Below, in pieces: positions 12,312 to 25,200 of a DNA stretch of 64,000 nt. How positions within the stretch are numbered: position 1 is the first letter of the stretch; each line of letters begins with the position of its first letter. Origin of the DNA: Pezicula radicicola (lineage: Eukaryota; Ascomycota; Leotiomycetes; Helotiales; Dermateaceae); NCBI GenBank assembly GCA_003008705.1, contig PDUO01000031.1, positions 310,001 to 374,000 of the forward strand. The letters run 5' to 3'. The position numbers and the translations under genes are program-made. The notes under the pieces were generated by a model that had not been told where the DNA came from, ran no database searches, and was given only the letters and a program-made list of their open reading frames with translations.

Positions 12312-14606
12312 ATGAATGGAATCATGGGGATCTCCGCGAGATTTTTGCTGGCGCGGCAGCTGAATGGGACGTCGACCTACGAACCAACAGCGGCGGCAAC
12401 GGCTGGGGATTCGAGTGCAACCTTGGGGTTAATTCAGGAGTTGGTCTTTGCGGAGAGTAAATCGGTCAGGACATCGACGATAATTTTGGCTGCTTTCAAT
12501 GTGCTGGCATCATTTACGACCGCTGTCAGCATCCTCTACGACTGTTACTGGGCATCGAAGAGGTGTAATCCTAAGTTCAAGGCCTCGTATGTACTGCTTA
12601 TGGAGAGGAGGATCAATGGCTGACTGGCTTTAGAAAATTCTGCGTATCCAAGATTCACCCAGCAGAGACATTCCCTCTGGTGCTTTCAATAGGAATTGTC
12701 ATACAAGGTCTAACATTTGCTGGTGTGCAAGGGACTGGGCTTAAATCTTTGCACAATGAGAGCGGATGTGGATTGGCGGGCCAGTTCCTCTGGCCAGGTA
12801 CGTCCAAGAAAGTAAATATACTGCTCTAAGCTGACATTTTTTTCAGCCCTCTTCATTGTTCCATACATCCAGCTGGTATTTGGGCTTGAGTGCGCCATCA
12901 GATCAATGCGAAGACTGCCATTCCAGGCCAGAGGAAAATACGACGTTACGATCTGCTTAGGAGTTATTGTGTTGATGTTAATTGTAACTTGGATTCCATC
13001 ACATATTTTTCCTGAGGACGAAGGCTGTTTTGCTTCATTAGTTTGGTTCATCTCGAGATATGGCAAATTGGGCCTCATTCTGCTTTCGATTTCCACAGGA
13101 CTCATAATAATAAGCAGCCTGACGATCTTCACCAAGTTATCTGGCGCCGTCATGATTGAAGAGGATCAACGCATTGCTGCATCGAGGATGGTATACTACC
13201 TAATTCTCGGCATGGTTTCCATGGTGGGTCCCTATTACAACGCAATCCAAACTTATTACTAACGCACGCAGGCTTTCGTATTGCCCTACTTCATTTCGCA
13301 GACAATTAATGGTGGCAACCTGAAGACAGCCATGATGGCAACGGTCGTCTTGAACCTGTCCGGATTAATGAACGGCGTCCTCCAATTGTTCCTTCGATCG
13401 AACACTGCATCCACCTCATTTGGACCACGATCGAAATGGACGGATCGAAACAAGCATGAGATCAGAATATGGGGGCCAAACGAGGCGGCTTTTGGACAAG
13501 CACTCCGAGACCCAGTGCAACAGCCTTATGAGCTGAGCGGAACAAGAGGGCAAAGCATAGCAGAGAGTACCAGAGGCTTGACGGACGAGGAATCGAGACC
13601 TCAGACCAGGGCTACCCAAGACAGCAGACGAAGTTCAGTGGGAGAGAAAGGACGGATAATCAGCCTGGACTTGAGCCCACAAATCAAGCCACCAATGTCA
13701 AAATATAACCCATTGGCGTCGAATGCACCTGATCATGTTGGAACGTTCGCCATGCCAACGATACCAGAACCAGCTGCGGCCTCTAACTCGGTAACCTCAC
13801 CGTGGTCTCCCTCACGAGGACATGCACGAAAGCCCTCCTACAACATCTTCCCCAACGACGCAATCAGCCCCACTAAATCGCAAACTACACGACAAGCTGC
13901 AGCCGAGTCAGTGTACGACATCAGCGACCTCCTCCCACCACCCGTTATCCATTTCCCAGGTAGCTCGCGCCACCGCAGAGACTCTTCGATGAATACAATT
14001 TCCTCAACAGCAACTGTTCAAATCGGTTTACGTCTCTCGCATGCTCCCTTCCCCACCCAAGAGGACATGAAAAGTCTCCCTCTTTCCCTCCCCCAAACAA
14101 CGTATGGCGTCCCCATCAAACGCTCTGCATCACCTACACTCCAAATCCAAACTCAAAACTTATCACCCATCCGCCCACCACCACGATCCCCACTCCGCCC
14201 ACAACCACAACCTAGCTCTCTTGCAAACATCAGCTCGACCATGAACATGTCACCTGAATCCACAATATCCCCCGAATCAATGCGCTCACCTGAAAGAGAC
14301 ATCCGAATGAAAACTCTGCCACCCACCCCACGGATCGCCGCTCCACAACCGACCCAAGCCGTAAACCCACTCGAGCGCCTCAGCGTTTCTAACGGTACCC
14401 TTCTCTCCCCCGCTGTCTACAAGCCGGAACCCTCACCAGTACGGAATAATTCTTTATCCAGATCTAACTCTAACTCCAAATTACAACAAACAATACCACA
14501 AAGATCAAATTCGCAACGAAGCGATCGGAGTCTCCGGTCGCCTCCTCCCATGTCACGATCAAACTCAAATCGTAATCTGGAGGAGGAAGTGAAGGATTGG
14601 ATATGA
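12312..14606 (+). CDS. Seven-TM membrane protein with long Ser/Pro-rich cytoplasmic tail
   Basis: Four exons join in phase: 12312-12586, 12634-12797, 12847-13223 and 13272-14606. The introns are 47, 49 and 48 bases with GT-AG ends. The product is about 716 residues. An N-terminal segment of about 50 residues with possible N-glycosylation (NGT) precedes seven hydrophobic helices, starting at about residues 55-76 and 105-125 and ending with the seventh just before residue 325. The remaining 390 residues are hydrophilic, rich in Ser, Pro and Arg, and contain many SP/TP sites typical of phosphorylated tails. Topology fits a GPCR-like or other seven-helix plasma-membrane protein of Pezizomycotina, but I do not recognise a named family, so ligand and partner are unknown. 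The start is the first in-frame ATG; a second ATG four codons later is equally possible. A long leader with upstream frames precedes it. Confidence 0.8.
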
Positions 14607-16255
14607 TCTATTGATCGCTCACTACTTTGTTCTTTTGTTTCTGGTTAGCATAGAAGTTGTAAATATTATAGAGGGTCGGTTCAAAAGCCAAGGAAGGCCA
14701 AGGGAGAAAAGGGGGTATCTGTTGTGTATATTTCGATTCTTATGTTTGTTACGATACCGATTTGGGGCGCGGTGTACTGTTCTTTCTCTTTAGCTCGTCT
14801 CTTTCTTGTTTCTTGTCTGCTATATTTCCCATCGCGAAGCGGATTTCCTGGGCTGGGCTAAGGCTGGGCTAGGCGTAATTTTTTTTTTTGTGGCATTCAT
14901 TTACAATGTTGAGATGTTTCCTTTGGAGATGAAGAAACGGAATGGAATGGATATGGAAGATTTGGTATGGGATGGGACAGATGTCTCGATGTCGATATCC
15001 ATGGATGAGATGATTGATAAGTCTTGTTGTGTATTGTGTATGGTATAAAAGATGGACAGGCTTGCTGGCCATTAGTGCCTGCGTCTATATTTAAGAAGAG
15101 CAATCGGGAATGATGAGAGTGTTGACGCTATTTATCTGGTTTTCGTTGATTTGTGAATGTGCCTTTTGAATGTGCCTTAATAATAGTACAATACTTTACT
15201 TTTGTAATTTTGTATGCCAGATCGGATCATCCGGAATAGGTTGGTGATGGGTTGATGGATTTGAAAGCGAGGTTGGAATTACCCCATTAGGACTCCGTGA
15301 CGTCCGAATATTTTAAGCGAGGTAGGTATACACTCTGAAGTATGTCATGAAGACTTTCTAAGGATTTGAGCTCCGTGATATGGTAAGCGGATATGGTGAG
15401 TATTCGATTGTTGCGTTGATTCTGTTCTACTACTGGTAATATTCTTCTCTCCTTCTGATGGCGCTTTCTGTGGATTTACTTAGCCGTTATCACATTATTT
15501 CTGAAGATTTCAGTTAGATCAAAGCTTCATGATATAGGTACTGTGCCTAGAACTTTTTTTGGTTTTTCAAGATTGGGTACGCACCTTTTGGGTTTAAGTG
15601 ATGGAAGTAGAAGGATGTCGTTCTGTGGAATTATGTTGAGAGGCTTTCTTTGGGTTGGATTATTTTGTGGTGCTGGTTATAGTGGGAATTTAAAATATAG
15701 GTTGGTAGGAAGAGGAGGATTGACTTGTGTTTGGGAGTTGGAGAAATAATGGAGATGATGTTTGGTGCACCTCCGGAGTTTGCAGAGAAGGGTTAGGTGG
15801 TCTTGGTTTTGGTGTTTCGGGGCGGGAGGATGGGGGCGTTTTTGTGAGAGGTATTCCCTCGTATATTGGCCAACGCTTAGGCCACAGGAACGTGCAATAA
15901 GGTATCGATATAAACGGAGCAGTTCTAGCTAATGAATTCCTGTATTTGCCTTGCTTCCAGACTTCTTCCAGAATAGCATATAAAAGCGTTCCTACAGCTC
16001 ATCGCTGTCTATAAACCAAGGCTTAGAATCAACCTCTCAGCCAGGCCTTTTCTACTTTCTAAAAATCTAACATAATCTAATACGGGCCATTCAATCCATC
16101 CCTCTACAATACGACCTTCCCTCCTCGATATCTCGTCGAAAGGTGCTCTAGAGACCTCGAACGCAAATTCGGCACATGCGAGCATCCACTCAATTCCTGA
16201 GAGTGAACCCGAAGAAAGTAATTGCCATCTACGAGGGCTAAGCCTTGCAACTAGT
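14607..16255. other. 3' flank and intergenic DNA, no gene seen
   Basis: The first few hundred bases are probably the 3' UTR of the seven-TM gene. The rest is T-rich with short frames only. I see no domain or structured RNA. Confidence 0.45.
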
Positions 16256-18550
16256 ATGCCGTCTTTAACACCAGAAGAAGCACTCCGAGATCCACCCAGT
16301 CCTGCTTACCAGGCTCTTTCCCCCTCCCGGTCTTCAAATGCCACAAAGAAGTCGCCGGAAACGCCTCGGACTCTTGAATCTGGAAATTCATTGCCTACAC
16401 GAATATGGGTCAGACGAAACTTGAGGAGCTGTGCAGATGGTTATGATAGTGGTGCATTAGGAGCAATACGCGAGGAAGATGAGATCTTGGAAGTGAAAGA
16501 AGAGTTCATTTCATGAGGAAATGGACGAGATATTCTCAGATAATGAAATATGGTCGAAATCAAGGGTTTCAAGAAATAATAGTAGTTTTAACAATGGTAC
16601 ACTTCCATATCACCTTTCCAGGAACATTACTGACTAAGCTTCGTAGGAATGTTCATGTCACCGTGTACTATAAGGAACAATATCTTCGCAGGAAGAGGGT
16701 CTTGGCTTTCGATCTCGATCTTAGGTCTTTCTATATACTCTACGACTTTCTCTAGCATCTAGCTAGTACTAGCTTTGGTTCAACCTCGATACGGCAGGGC
16801 AATACATTCAGGAGGCAAACTAATGCCGACTACGGCTTCGACACTTTTCGCACTCATCACTAAAACAATAGAACTGTCATTTGTTACCGTCTTCGTAACT
16901 TTCATCGGGCAGGTCCTTAGTCGTCGCTCGCTAACTAAGATGTCTCGGGGAGTTTCACTTACAGAGTTGTCTTTAAGGACTTGGATTCTACAGCCCGGGT
17001 TTATACTCACGCACTGGAAGCATGTGCAGCATGCTTCCATTGGCATTTCGTCGCACATTAGGCAAACGCCCAATACCAGTTGCTATGCTCTACGACAATA
17101 CTACTCCTATCGGGGAATGGGTAAACCAAAAAAAAAACTAGCAACATAACTTTGAAATATACGAAATACAAACCGAATTATCAACATGCATCTTTGCCTA
17201 TGCCTCATGTCGGAGTCTTTGCTGCTGCATGCGACAAGAAGAACGGGATTATACAACCGGAAGATCTCGCAGGTATTGAAGAATACTTCTTAAGTGCCTC
17301 TGTGGTAATACAAGCGAAGGAGAGTTAACCCCTTCGATTTATGTCAACTGGCCGTATGCTAAAACGACTAACAACAACACTTGGGCCTTCCCTGGCCAAC
17401 CCTTGGCTATGAAATGTTACGAGGACGAGGTGTAAGTGCTATCTGGAGAGATGTTCCTAAATAGTACAGTTCTCGGTGATATATTTGAATGGGGCCCTAA
17501 TTATACTTGAAAGCAAAATCCTCCTGTATTCCCAATGGTAGGCCAAATTACTTATGATTTTTAATTTCTTTACCTTTCACTAATGGATTTATAGCTACCA
17601 ATTGACTATAACTCGATTACTAGCCTTCCAGTTACCTCGAGTGACTCGATCTACATTCTTTTAAAGGCACCAATATCAGTGGAAATGGCCGAAGAGTATG
17701 CAATATGCCAAATGCGTTCCTATCTCTCCCCGGATTGCACTAGTTAGTACAATATTTCTGGCACTACCACTGGACATTTGGAAGCCCTCTGCGAAGACCC
17801 TAATGACCCAACTGCATACTCTAAGTCGTTCGAGAATGCAACAACGACCCCAGCGCCTAATTGGAGGAATATGATCTCGGCATGGGCTCTAGCATTTTCC
17901 TTTAATTCAGGCATGTCCAACGGAAATTCTTCAATTATACGATTGCTTGCTGAATTTACGCAATCTTATCCGGATTCGGGAGATGTAGCGGAACTAAATC
18001 CATTGATGCCAAGTCTTGTGGAAGCTCTAGCTGCACTTGCTGCATCGACTTTGCTTCTGAGTAGTAAGGGTGCTACATTCTACCATTTTTGAGACTATAA
18101 TACCTATATAGTGGAAGGGGTTATCAACCATTCAATGCTTCTATATCATCGCAACAGTATACGTCGGGGGGCATCGTACAATCGTGGCAAGAAATGTTCT
18201 ACGCTGCCTTGCTCCTGGTCTTCGCCACAAACGTCTTCTGTCTCGTATACTTTATCCTCCGCTCTGGACTAGTCACCGATTTTACGGAACCACCAAATTT
18301 ATTCGCTTTGGCTATCAATAGTCCACCATCTACACAATTGAATGGAAGTTGTGGTGCTGGATCCTTGGATGAGCAGTTGAATGTTGATTGGTATATCTTG
18401 CAAGATGAGAATACAAGTCATGTGTATATCAGAGAATCTAGTGGCACAGCTATAGCTGGGTCTAAGGTAAGGAAGAGGAAAGAGAGGCATGCAATGCATT
18501 CTGCGAGTAGTTACAGCAAGTTGAGTAGCAGAAGGACTTCCCGGTTATGA
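16256..18550 (+). pseudogene. Broken gene for a large fungal multi-TM protein
   Basis: Pieces appear in order along the + strand but not in one frame. They are: a Ser/Pro-rich N-terminal segment (16256-16516, uncertain); a first TM region with GGKLMPTTASTLFALITKT (from about 16790); a fragment after an internal deletion, PVAMLYDNTTPIGEWV (near 17070-17120); the segment MPHVGVFAAA (near 17195); an extracellular part with FEWGPNYT and PVFPM (17480-17540); LPIDYNSIT (from 17595); and a C-terminal TM segment with TNVFCLVYFILRSGLVTDFT (18194-18550). I know this order from a family of large Pezizomycotina membrane proteins of unknown function. Breaks seen: an in-frame TAG at 17745-17747, a TGA ending the frame near 18090, a frameshift between that point and 18122, another stop near 17508, and loss of roughly 70-100 residues near 17050. 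Introns could explain some frame changes but not the stops inside conserved blocks. Confidence 0.7.
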
Positions 18551-18711
18551 GCGAAAAAAGCTTGTTTGGCTCAGCCTGTTGCCTAGTCTAATACAGTGTT
18601 GTAATGCTAAGGGATCTCCTGTCTGGATTGCGTTGGCAACTTTGTGTTAGTCTATTCTCTATTAGATGAATGATGGTTGCATTAAGCGTTGCAGAATGGT
18701 CGTTGTGTAGC

Positions 18712-21549
18712 TTACAGAAATAAAGTTGGTCGCTTAGCGAGCATTTTATTAATCCTATAATTCCCATGATCCCTCAAACACTCAACAATCCTAACCCCCC
18801 TCGCCCTATCAACAGCCGTCATACAATCCCTATCCTTCACCGTCAAATCCGCACCACAACCCAAAAGAATCCTAACAGTATCAACACATTCAACATGTTG
18901 AACAGCAACATGTAAAGCCGTAGCTCTATGCTCTTCACAACAAACAGCATTAACATGAGCACTAGCTTTAACTAAAAGTCTTAGAATTCTATCTCTTGCA
19001 GCAATCTGATCTTTTGAAGATGAATATTTGTAGAAATTCATGCAGACGATATCGGATAAGATAATAGGTTTCGAAAGTTCGTATCCAGAATAAGAAGTAA
19101 CAATCGTACCAATCTCGATAAGAAATTCAACTCTTTCTTCCTCACAAGCTCTAATACAAGATGAGAGTGCTTCTAAAGTCGAGTGAGGATCGCGAATCGT
19201 TGCACTGGCTTCATGGAGTTGTGCTATGGTCCATAATTTATTATTGATGGCTAATGATAGAGGAGTTTGTTTTATACATCTCCAAGATCCGTGGTGCCCA
19301 GCTTTTGTTTGGAATTCGAGGGATTTGGTTCCTGGGGAGGAGACTGAGAGGGTGTATTTTACTATGTTGAGTCTTGTTGTTTCCGGGTTGGTGTAATCTT
19401 CTGTATCGAGTAGTAGGTGTAGAGGATGTGTTTCTTCTTTGTCCTTTACATCTATATCGGCACCATGTTCGACAAGAAACTCGATTACTTCTCCGAAGCA
19501 ACGGGATGCCGCTGCGTGTAATGGTGTTCTGCCTAAATTATTGCGGATATTGATATCAGCGCCATTTTTAAGAAGAACTTAGATGGTTTCAATGATTTGA
19601 CCTTTTTCGTCATCATATTTATCTCCTCAATTTTCCGACGGTACTGGTGCAAAAACAGCATGGATGGTGGAGTTTCCGTCTAAGTTTTGAGAGTTGACAT
19701 CAGCTCCTTTTGAAATTAGAAACTCGATACCGCTGTAGTTTCTAAAGGTAATAGCTGATATGAGTGGTGTTCGACCGTATATATTGGGTTTGTTGATATC
19801 CACCCCGAGTTTGATCAAGTGCTGTGCTATTTCGATTTGTTGTTCAAAGATGGATTTTGATGAATTTTGAGGATCAGGTGGGTGTTCAAATTCCTCATTG
19901 ACTGTTAGGTAATTGTTTCGTAACTCATGCTGAGTTGAGTCAACGAATCGAGGTTGCGGAACTTCAGCATATTCACCCCATCTTCCCTTATGTGGGTGGT
20001 AAGGAAGACTATCGAAGCGATTAGCCCATATATGATGAAGTGGGCTAACAGTCTGACTTGTGACTGCATCAGAATTCGCTCTTTCTAGAAAGGCACGTAT
20101 TATTGCTACAGACCCAATTCTTATAGCGAGGTCTAGTGGGCTATAGCCATCTTTATCTGGGATGGTCATGCTTGCACCATAGTCGAGAAGGAATCTCGGT
20201 ATGGCAGAATCTGTACAATATACGGCAGCATGGAGAGGACTGCGATTTTTGGCTTCAGACTCCACCGGCCCAAGATCTGCGCCCTTTTCCACCAGTAGTT
20301 TGACTTGATCGCAGAATCTAGCAAGCGGGTCAAGAAATCTTGGGTAAGAATAACTGATGGTGTTGTAAGAGCGTACCTACTCCCAGGCCCTCTGTAATTT
20401 ATAAACTCGTCCTTGTTAAGTATTTGCCAAAGGGTTTTGAGTGGACCTGCTGTGTCCAATTTATCTGCAGATGGCGTCGTCTCTTCCTTCCTTCTCGTAG
20501 GTAGTTTCCTTAATACCATGCTCAAAAAGGACATCGAAGATCTCTTTGTTATGGCTAGCTACCGCAAGAAATATCGGTAGGAACTGTTTATATGAAAAAA
20601 ACATCCCTCTGACCAATACGGAACCAACGTTTCGGAAGTTGATCTTGACGATGTTGCAGTAGCAGTTGAACCATTGGCTTTTCTCCTTTGTATGCAGCCC
20701 ACTCTAGGGGCGTCCAATCATTTTTGTCCCTAATAGATGTGTCGGCACCAGCAGCAATCAAAAGTTCAGCTGCCTGTAGCTGTCCTTTGATTGCAGCCCA
20801 AAATAGGGGGGTCCAATTTTGAGTATCAGCTTTATTGATCGTCGCTTTTGACACCGGGTCTCCGTACTTATTGTTGGTCCCGAGAAGCAGTTCAAGTATA
20901 TCGAGGCGTCCATAGGATGATGCAGATAATAACGGACTCCAGCCTTGGTCATCTACAGCTGAGATGTCTTCGCGGTGTTCAATAGGTGTCCTTGCAACCG
21001 CTGTAAGGCCAAGGCCGCAAGCTACCTGGAGAGCTGACTGCCCAGTTGGCAGAGTTTGAAATGTCTGGAGCTGGAGATCTGCATCTTTCCTTTTCCGAAA
21101 GTAAAAGGACTGAACGCAGCTATTCCGCAGATCATCATTCTGAAGAAGAGAAATGACACGCTCAGATACTGTATTCTACACTTCTCGAGCATGTTCGCCC
21201 CAAAACTTCGCGGCGTAATCAACAAGTGGAACAGTCTCAAGTCGTTGTTCAAGTGAGACAAGGTCGTGGCACGGTCCTTTTGCAATGGCTGGAAATGATA
21301 TATAGGTGAGACAGACATTTGTCATGAGCAGATGGCTATTTGAGGATGGAAATCGGTCTGGCTGAGAAGGAAATCGTACGCCGTCTGGTGAAAAAGTCTA
21401 TAAGTATTCTGCTCTCCTAATATCAGCAACCCCATGCATGCAGAAGTGATCAACTTATAGCTAGTCAAGCTATTAGGGTGCAAAATCTGTTTGATTAGAG
21501 ACCGAATTATGAAATCTAGAGACTGGGACTGAGATTCCTGTGATCGCAA
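18712..21549 (-). pseudogene. NACHT-ankyrin (NLR-like) pseudogene, C-terminal half
   Basis: Read on the minus strand from 21549, the 5' part resembles the winged-helix end of fungal NACHT proteins, with LGEQNTYRLFHQTAYDFL. A linker with YAAKFWGEHA (near 21200) follows. Then come ankyrin repeats with clear signatures: WTPLFWAAIKGQLQAAELL and WTPLEWAAYKG (about 20690-20820), GADLGPVESEAKNRSPLHAA and GRTPLISA (19627-20292), and LLKNGADINIRNNLGRTPLH onward to 18712. The NACHT ATPase itself is missing. Breaks: stops at 19627-19629 (TGA) and 19579-19581 (TAA, probably an old CAA) in one continuous frame, and frame changes near 21310, 20600 and 20350-20480. The last 289 codons have no further stop. 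Intact relatives are signalling proteins of fungal immunity and incompatibility. Confidence 0.8.
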
Positions 21550-21599
21550 AAATGAGATAGAGGAAACATGGTCACTGTGCCCTAATTGTCACTGAGGTA

Positions 21600-22203
21600 G
21601 TGGACGAGTTTGGACCATACTTCAGAGACTACTTAGTAAAACATGCAGCTGGAAGACGGGCAAGATCATACATCATGATACTCTTTCCGCTGACGGCTAT
21701 AAACACCAGCTAAACACCATATATATAATGGTAATGAACTTACGATGGCCAAAGCACCAAAGGATACCCCCGGAATCCGAATGCATCCATTACTGGAAGG
21801 CCGATTCCTCGAATAGCCACTTATTAGTGCCAGGGCAATGTTCACGTAATTTCTCCGATTTCAAAGTCATACCTCTAGTCAAGTTCGCCCATTCCTAGCT
21901 AGACATAATGCCAGGAAGATATTGTGAACGAGTAATTCGGAAACCAGACAACGCATTGTTTCATTATTGTTTCATTGAATTAACGAGAAAGTAACCAAAA
22001 ACCAAAGAAAGACAGGCCGATGGGTATTGAGAAACGACAAACGAAACAAGTGCAAGAACCGCATCATCGCTATAGTAAGCCGAATGCAATGCAATGCAAA
22101 AAACCCCAATCTTCGCTTCCTAATAGAATGCAAAAAGAAAACTTCGCTTATCAATGCAAAGAACCAAGGAAAAGAATTCAGTCAGTAAACGATCGATGAA
22201 CGT
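21600..22203. other. Intergenic, no gene seen
   Basis: Lies between the start of the truncated NACHT-ankyrin sequence and the 3' end of the GAR-protein gene. No NACHT P-loop or other domain was found that would extend the pseudogene upstream. The part from about 21950 on is likely 3' UTR of the minus-strand gene. Confidence 0.4.
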
Positions 22204-25200
22204 TTAGTCATCCCGCCATTTCCCTCCAATACTGTCTCTTCGAGGGACATCCTTTCCCTTGGGAAAAAGCCTTTTCGTCGTACCAATGCGATCCATCTCA
22301 CCAAACTTCTTATCTTTTTCCTTCTCAGCCATCTTCAAACGCCTTTCTTTCTCAGCGGAAGCTTGACGGACTTTCTCCTTCATACCCTCCACCCACTCCT
22401 TATCCTGCATGCTCAGGTCACTTTCCTTGCGTTTTCCTCTCGGGCCCGCAAGACCAAGAGAAGAAGCTTCGTCTTCCGGTGTCCAAGAGAGACGGGAGGT
22501 ACTATTGTCAGGGTTGTTGGGCGGCGTGGTGTCTTGAGATTGACTCTGGGAGTGGGTGAGTGGTGTGGAGGGCGAGGGAATGGATTTCAGACCAGCAGCT
22601 ATCTCGTCTGCGGGCCCGAGGGACTTTCGAGCTTTGCGGACGCCAAGAGACGAACGGGGACGCTCTCTTATATGCTCCATAGCTGAAACTGGGCGGGACA
22701 CAGGGCTATCTCTTCCATTTCCATAACTAGGTCCATGGCTATGTCGGAAGCTGTTGACAGAACCTGATGAGGCCATACGGGGTGGTAAGTCTTGGATCTC
22801 GACCTTACCTAGATTATCTGGGTCGATACCTGAGTTGACACGACGACCATGGTGGGCGGCGTACTCTTTGAGATATTCACCCAAATCGGCCCAGCCACCA
22901 CCCACGCGTACCATGACACGCTCACCGTGTTCACCCACAAGACGAACAAAGAGTTTGATCGGTGCTTCACCAGTAGAACGAGAAAGATGATATAGTTTTA
23001 TATCAGGATTGCCGTTGCTTGGACGTGGTCGAGGATTCCTGGCGTAGGCTGGGGCCAGAGTAAGGAAAGGAGTTGGCGATCGACTATTGCTCATACTCGA
23101 CTGAGACCGAGGGTACATGGGAGTGAGCGAACCTCTGGGCTTCTTTGATCGGACGGAGTAAGTATCTGCAGGACTAGTATCAGGCTCTTCTTTGAGACGG
23201 ATGCGGGCAGGTAGCGATTCCAGAAGGGAGCTGATCTGTTGTTGAATTTGATCATCTGAGTTGTGGCCCTTGGTAGGACTAGGGAGCGCGCTAGCAGTCG
23301 AAATATCAAGGCCGTGTATGAATGAGGCTTCTGCAGGTGTAGGTAACACTTCTGGATCTGGGCTAGCTTCCCGACTGCGCTCGAAACTTGGACTAGCCAG
23401 TAGATGCAAAGGCGGTCTATGCATTGGAGGCGGAGGGGAGCCAGAAGGACTTCTGCTGGCGAATCTGTACCGTAATCCAACACGGCCAGCGGTTGGCGAT
23501 TGCTCGTTAGCCTCCGGACAATTCTGCACAGTATGAGCTTCTGATGCAGGAGTAGAAGCAATAGAATCGTCGAAGGAGTTTTTGACGGGAGACGTAGTCG
23601 CGCTGCCATTTCTGCCAGTTAGGGTTGTCGAGGTTTCAGAGAGGAAACTATCGCGATTGGAGTCGTGTTCGTTGTCGCTACTTCCAATGTAAATTTGGGG
23701 ACTTGCCGGAGTCGAGGTGAAAGCCAGATGATCAACCGATTCAAGATCATGTGGAAAATCATTTAGCACATATACGCTCGACCTCCTCACATCATGCTTG
23801 CTCGTAGAAGAACCATCTGTCTGGGTAATATCAGAGTCGACAATTAGATCTGTGCTAATTTCCGACTCGTCAAACTCGGGTACCTCGATACTTGGAAGTG
23901 GTGTATCAGCATCGGTTGTGTTTGATTTAGGTTCAGGTGTATTTTGCTCAAAGAATGCATGACGCGGACTCTTGATGGGAGATAAAACAGGACGGAAATA
24001 TTCAGCAGGCTGTGTGTCACCCACCTCCGGTGCTGGGAGTGATGACGAGTAAGTGAAGGTTGTGGATATAGCTGAAGGAATCTCGTCTTGAGTTTCATCA
24101 CTAAGTAAAAGATCAATGGGGCGTGTCTCAACATCTTTGTATAACGGCTCTGCCGTACCACTACCATTGTGCTTGGTTGATGAGGTCGAGGATCGGATTA
24201 CAGAGGACGGAGAAGAGAGAGCCGGCGTGGGTGGATTATAAGAGGGTTCTGGCCGAGCCGTGACCGCACTGCCATGCGACTTCGGTGTAACAGGCAGTCC
24301 AATGCTCGCTGCATGATCAACAAAATCATGTAATGCTGTAGTCTCTAGGTCGATAGCTTGGGTAGGTGTTCTAGGTCTCGTCGCCATCAAAGCCGTTGGT
24401 GCCTTTATTTCTAGCTTGGTGTCATTGGCTCCATCCAAAGGCTTAGCACTTTCGGATTGAGAGATAGGAGAACTGTGAGAATCATCTTTGTGATCGGCTG
24501 TGGGGGTGTTGGGGCCTTCTGAACGTAGACCAAGCCCAGCAGCAAAGCCAACCGCGGTACCAGCGACAGCCCCAATTACAGCGGGGATCATTTTACTTGC
24601 AGTTGATTCATCTTCAAGCGTTTTCACCGTAGGATCTCCTCTGGCAGAAATATCTCTTTGTCGTTCGGCTTCCGCAGTAATAGTGAATTCCTCTTCCATA
24701 GCTTTCTTTTCGTCCTCCCTCTGTTTCTTTGCCGCGGCTTCTGCTGCCATTTTAGCCAATCGCTCATCTTCAAGCTGCTTCCTCTCAGCTGCATCTGCGG
24801 CTAGTCTGGCCATCCTCTCATCCTCCTGGCGTTCCCACTCAGCAGCTTCCGCATCTACTTTGGCTCTCCTCTCGGCCTCAAGCTCGTCCAATCTAGCAGC
24901 TTCAGCTTCTTCTAACCGTCTCTTTTCGTCGTCAATCAACTTTTTTGCAGCTGCCTCCTCTGCCTCTTTCCTCCTCCTCTCATCCTCCGACAGCTTCCTT
25001 GCTCTAGCAGTCCTAGCCCACTCCCCCTCTCTAACCTTTCTATCACCGGAAACAACCCACTCTCCATAATCCTGTTCAATAGCTTCCATGCGATCAAGCC
25101 AAGACTCCGGTAGCGTATCCTGTCTTCCCTCCAGTGTATCCAGCATAAAATCCAATTCCTGTCCCAATTCCGTAACCTTGTCCTGGAGTACACGCCGCAT

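Noticed and set aside
24500..25069. 189-codon + strand frame
   Set aside because: Antisense shadow of the coiled-coil region of the GAR protein; Ser/Ala-rich translation mirrors Glu/Lys/Ala codons.
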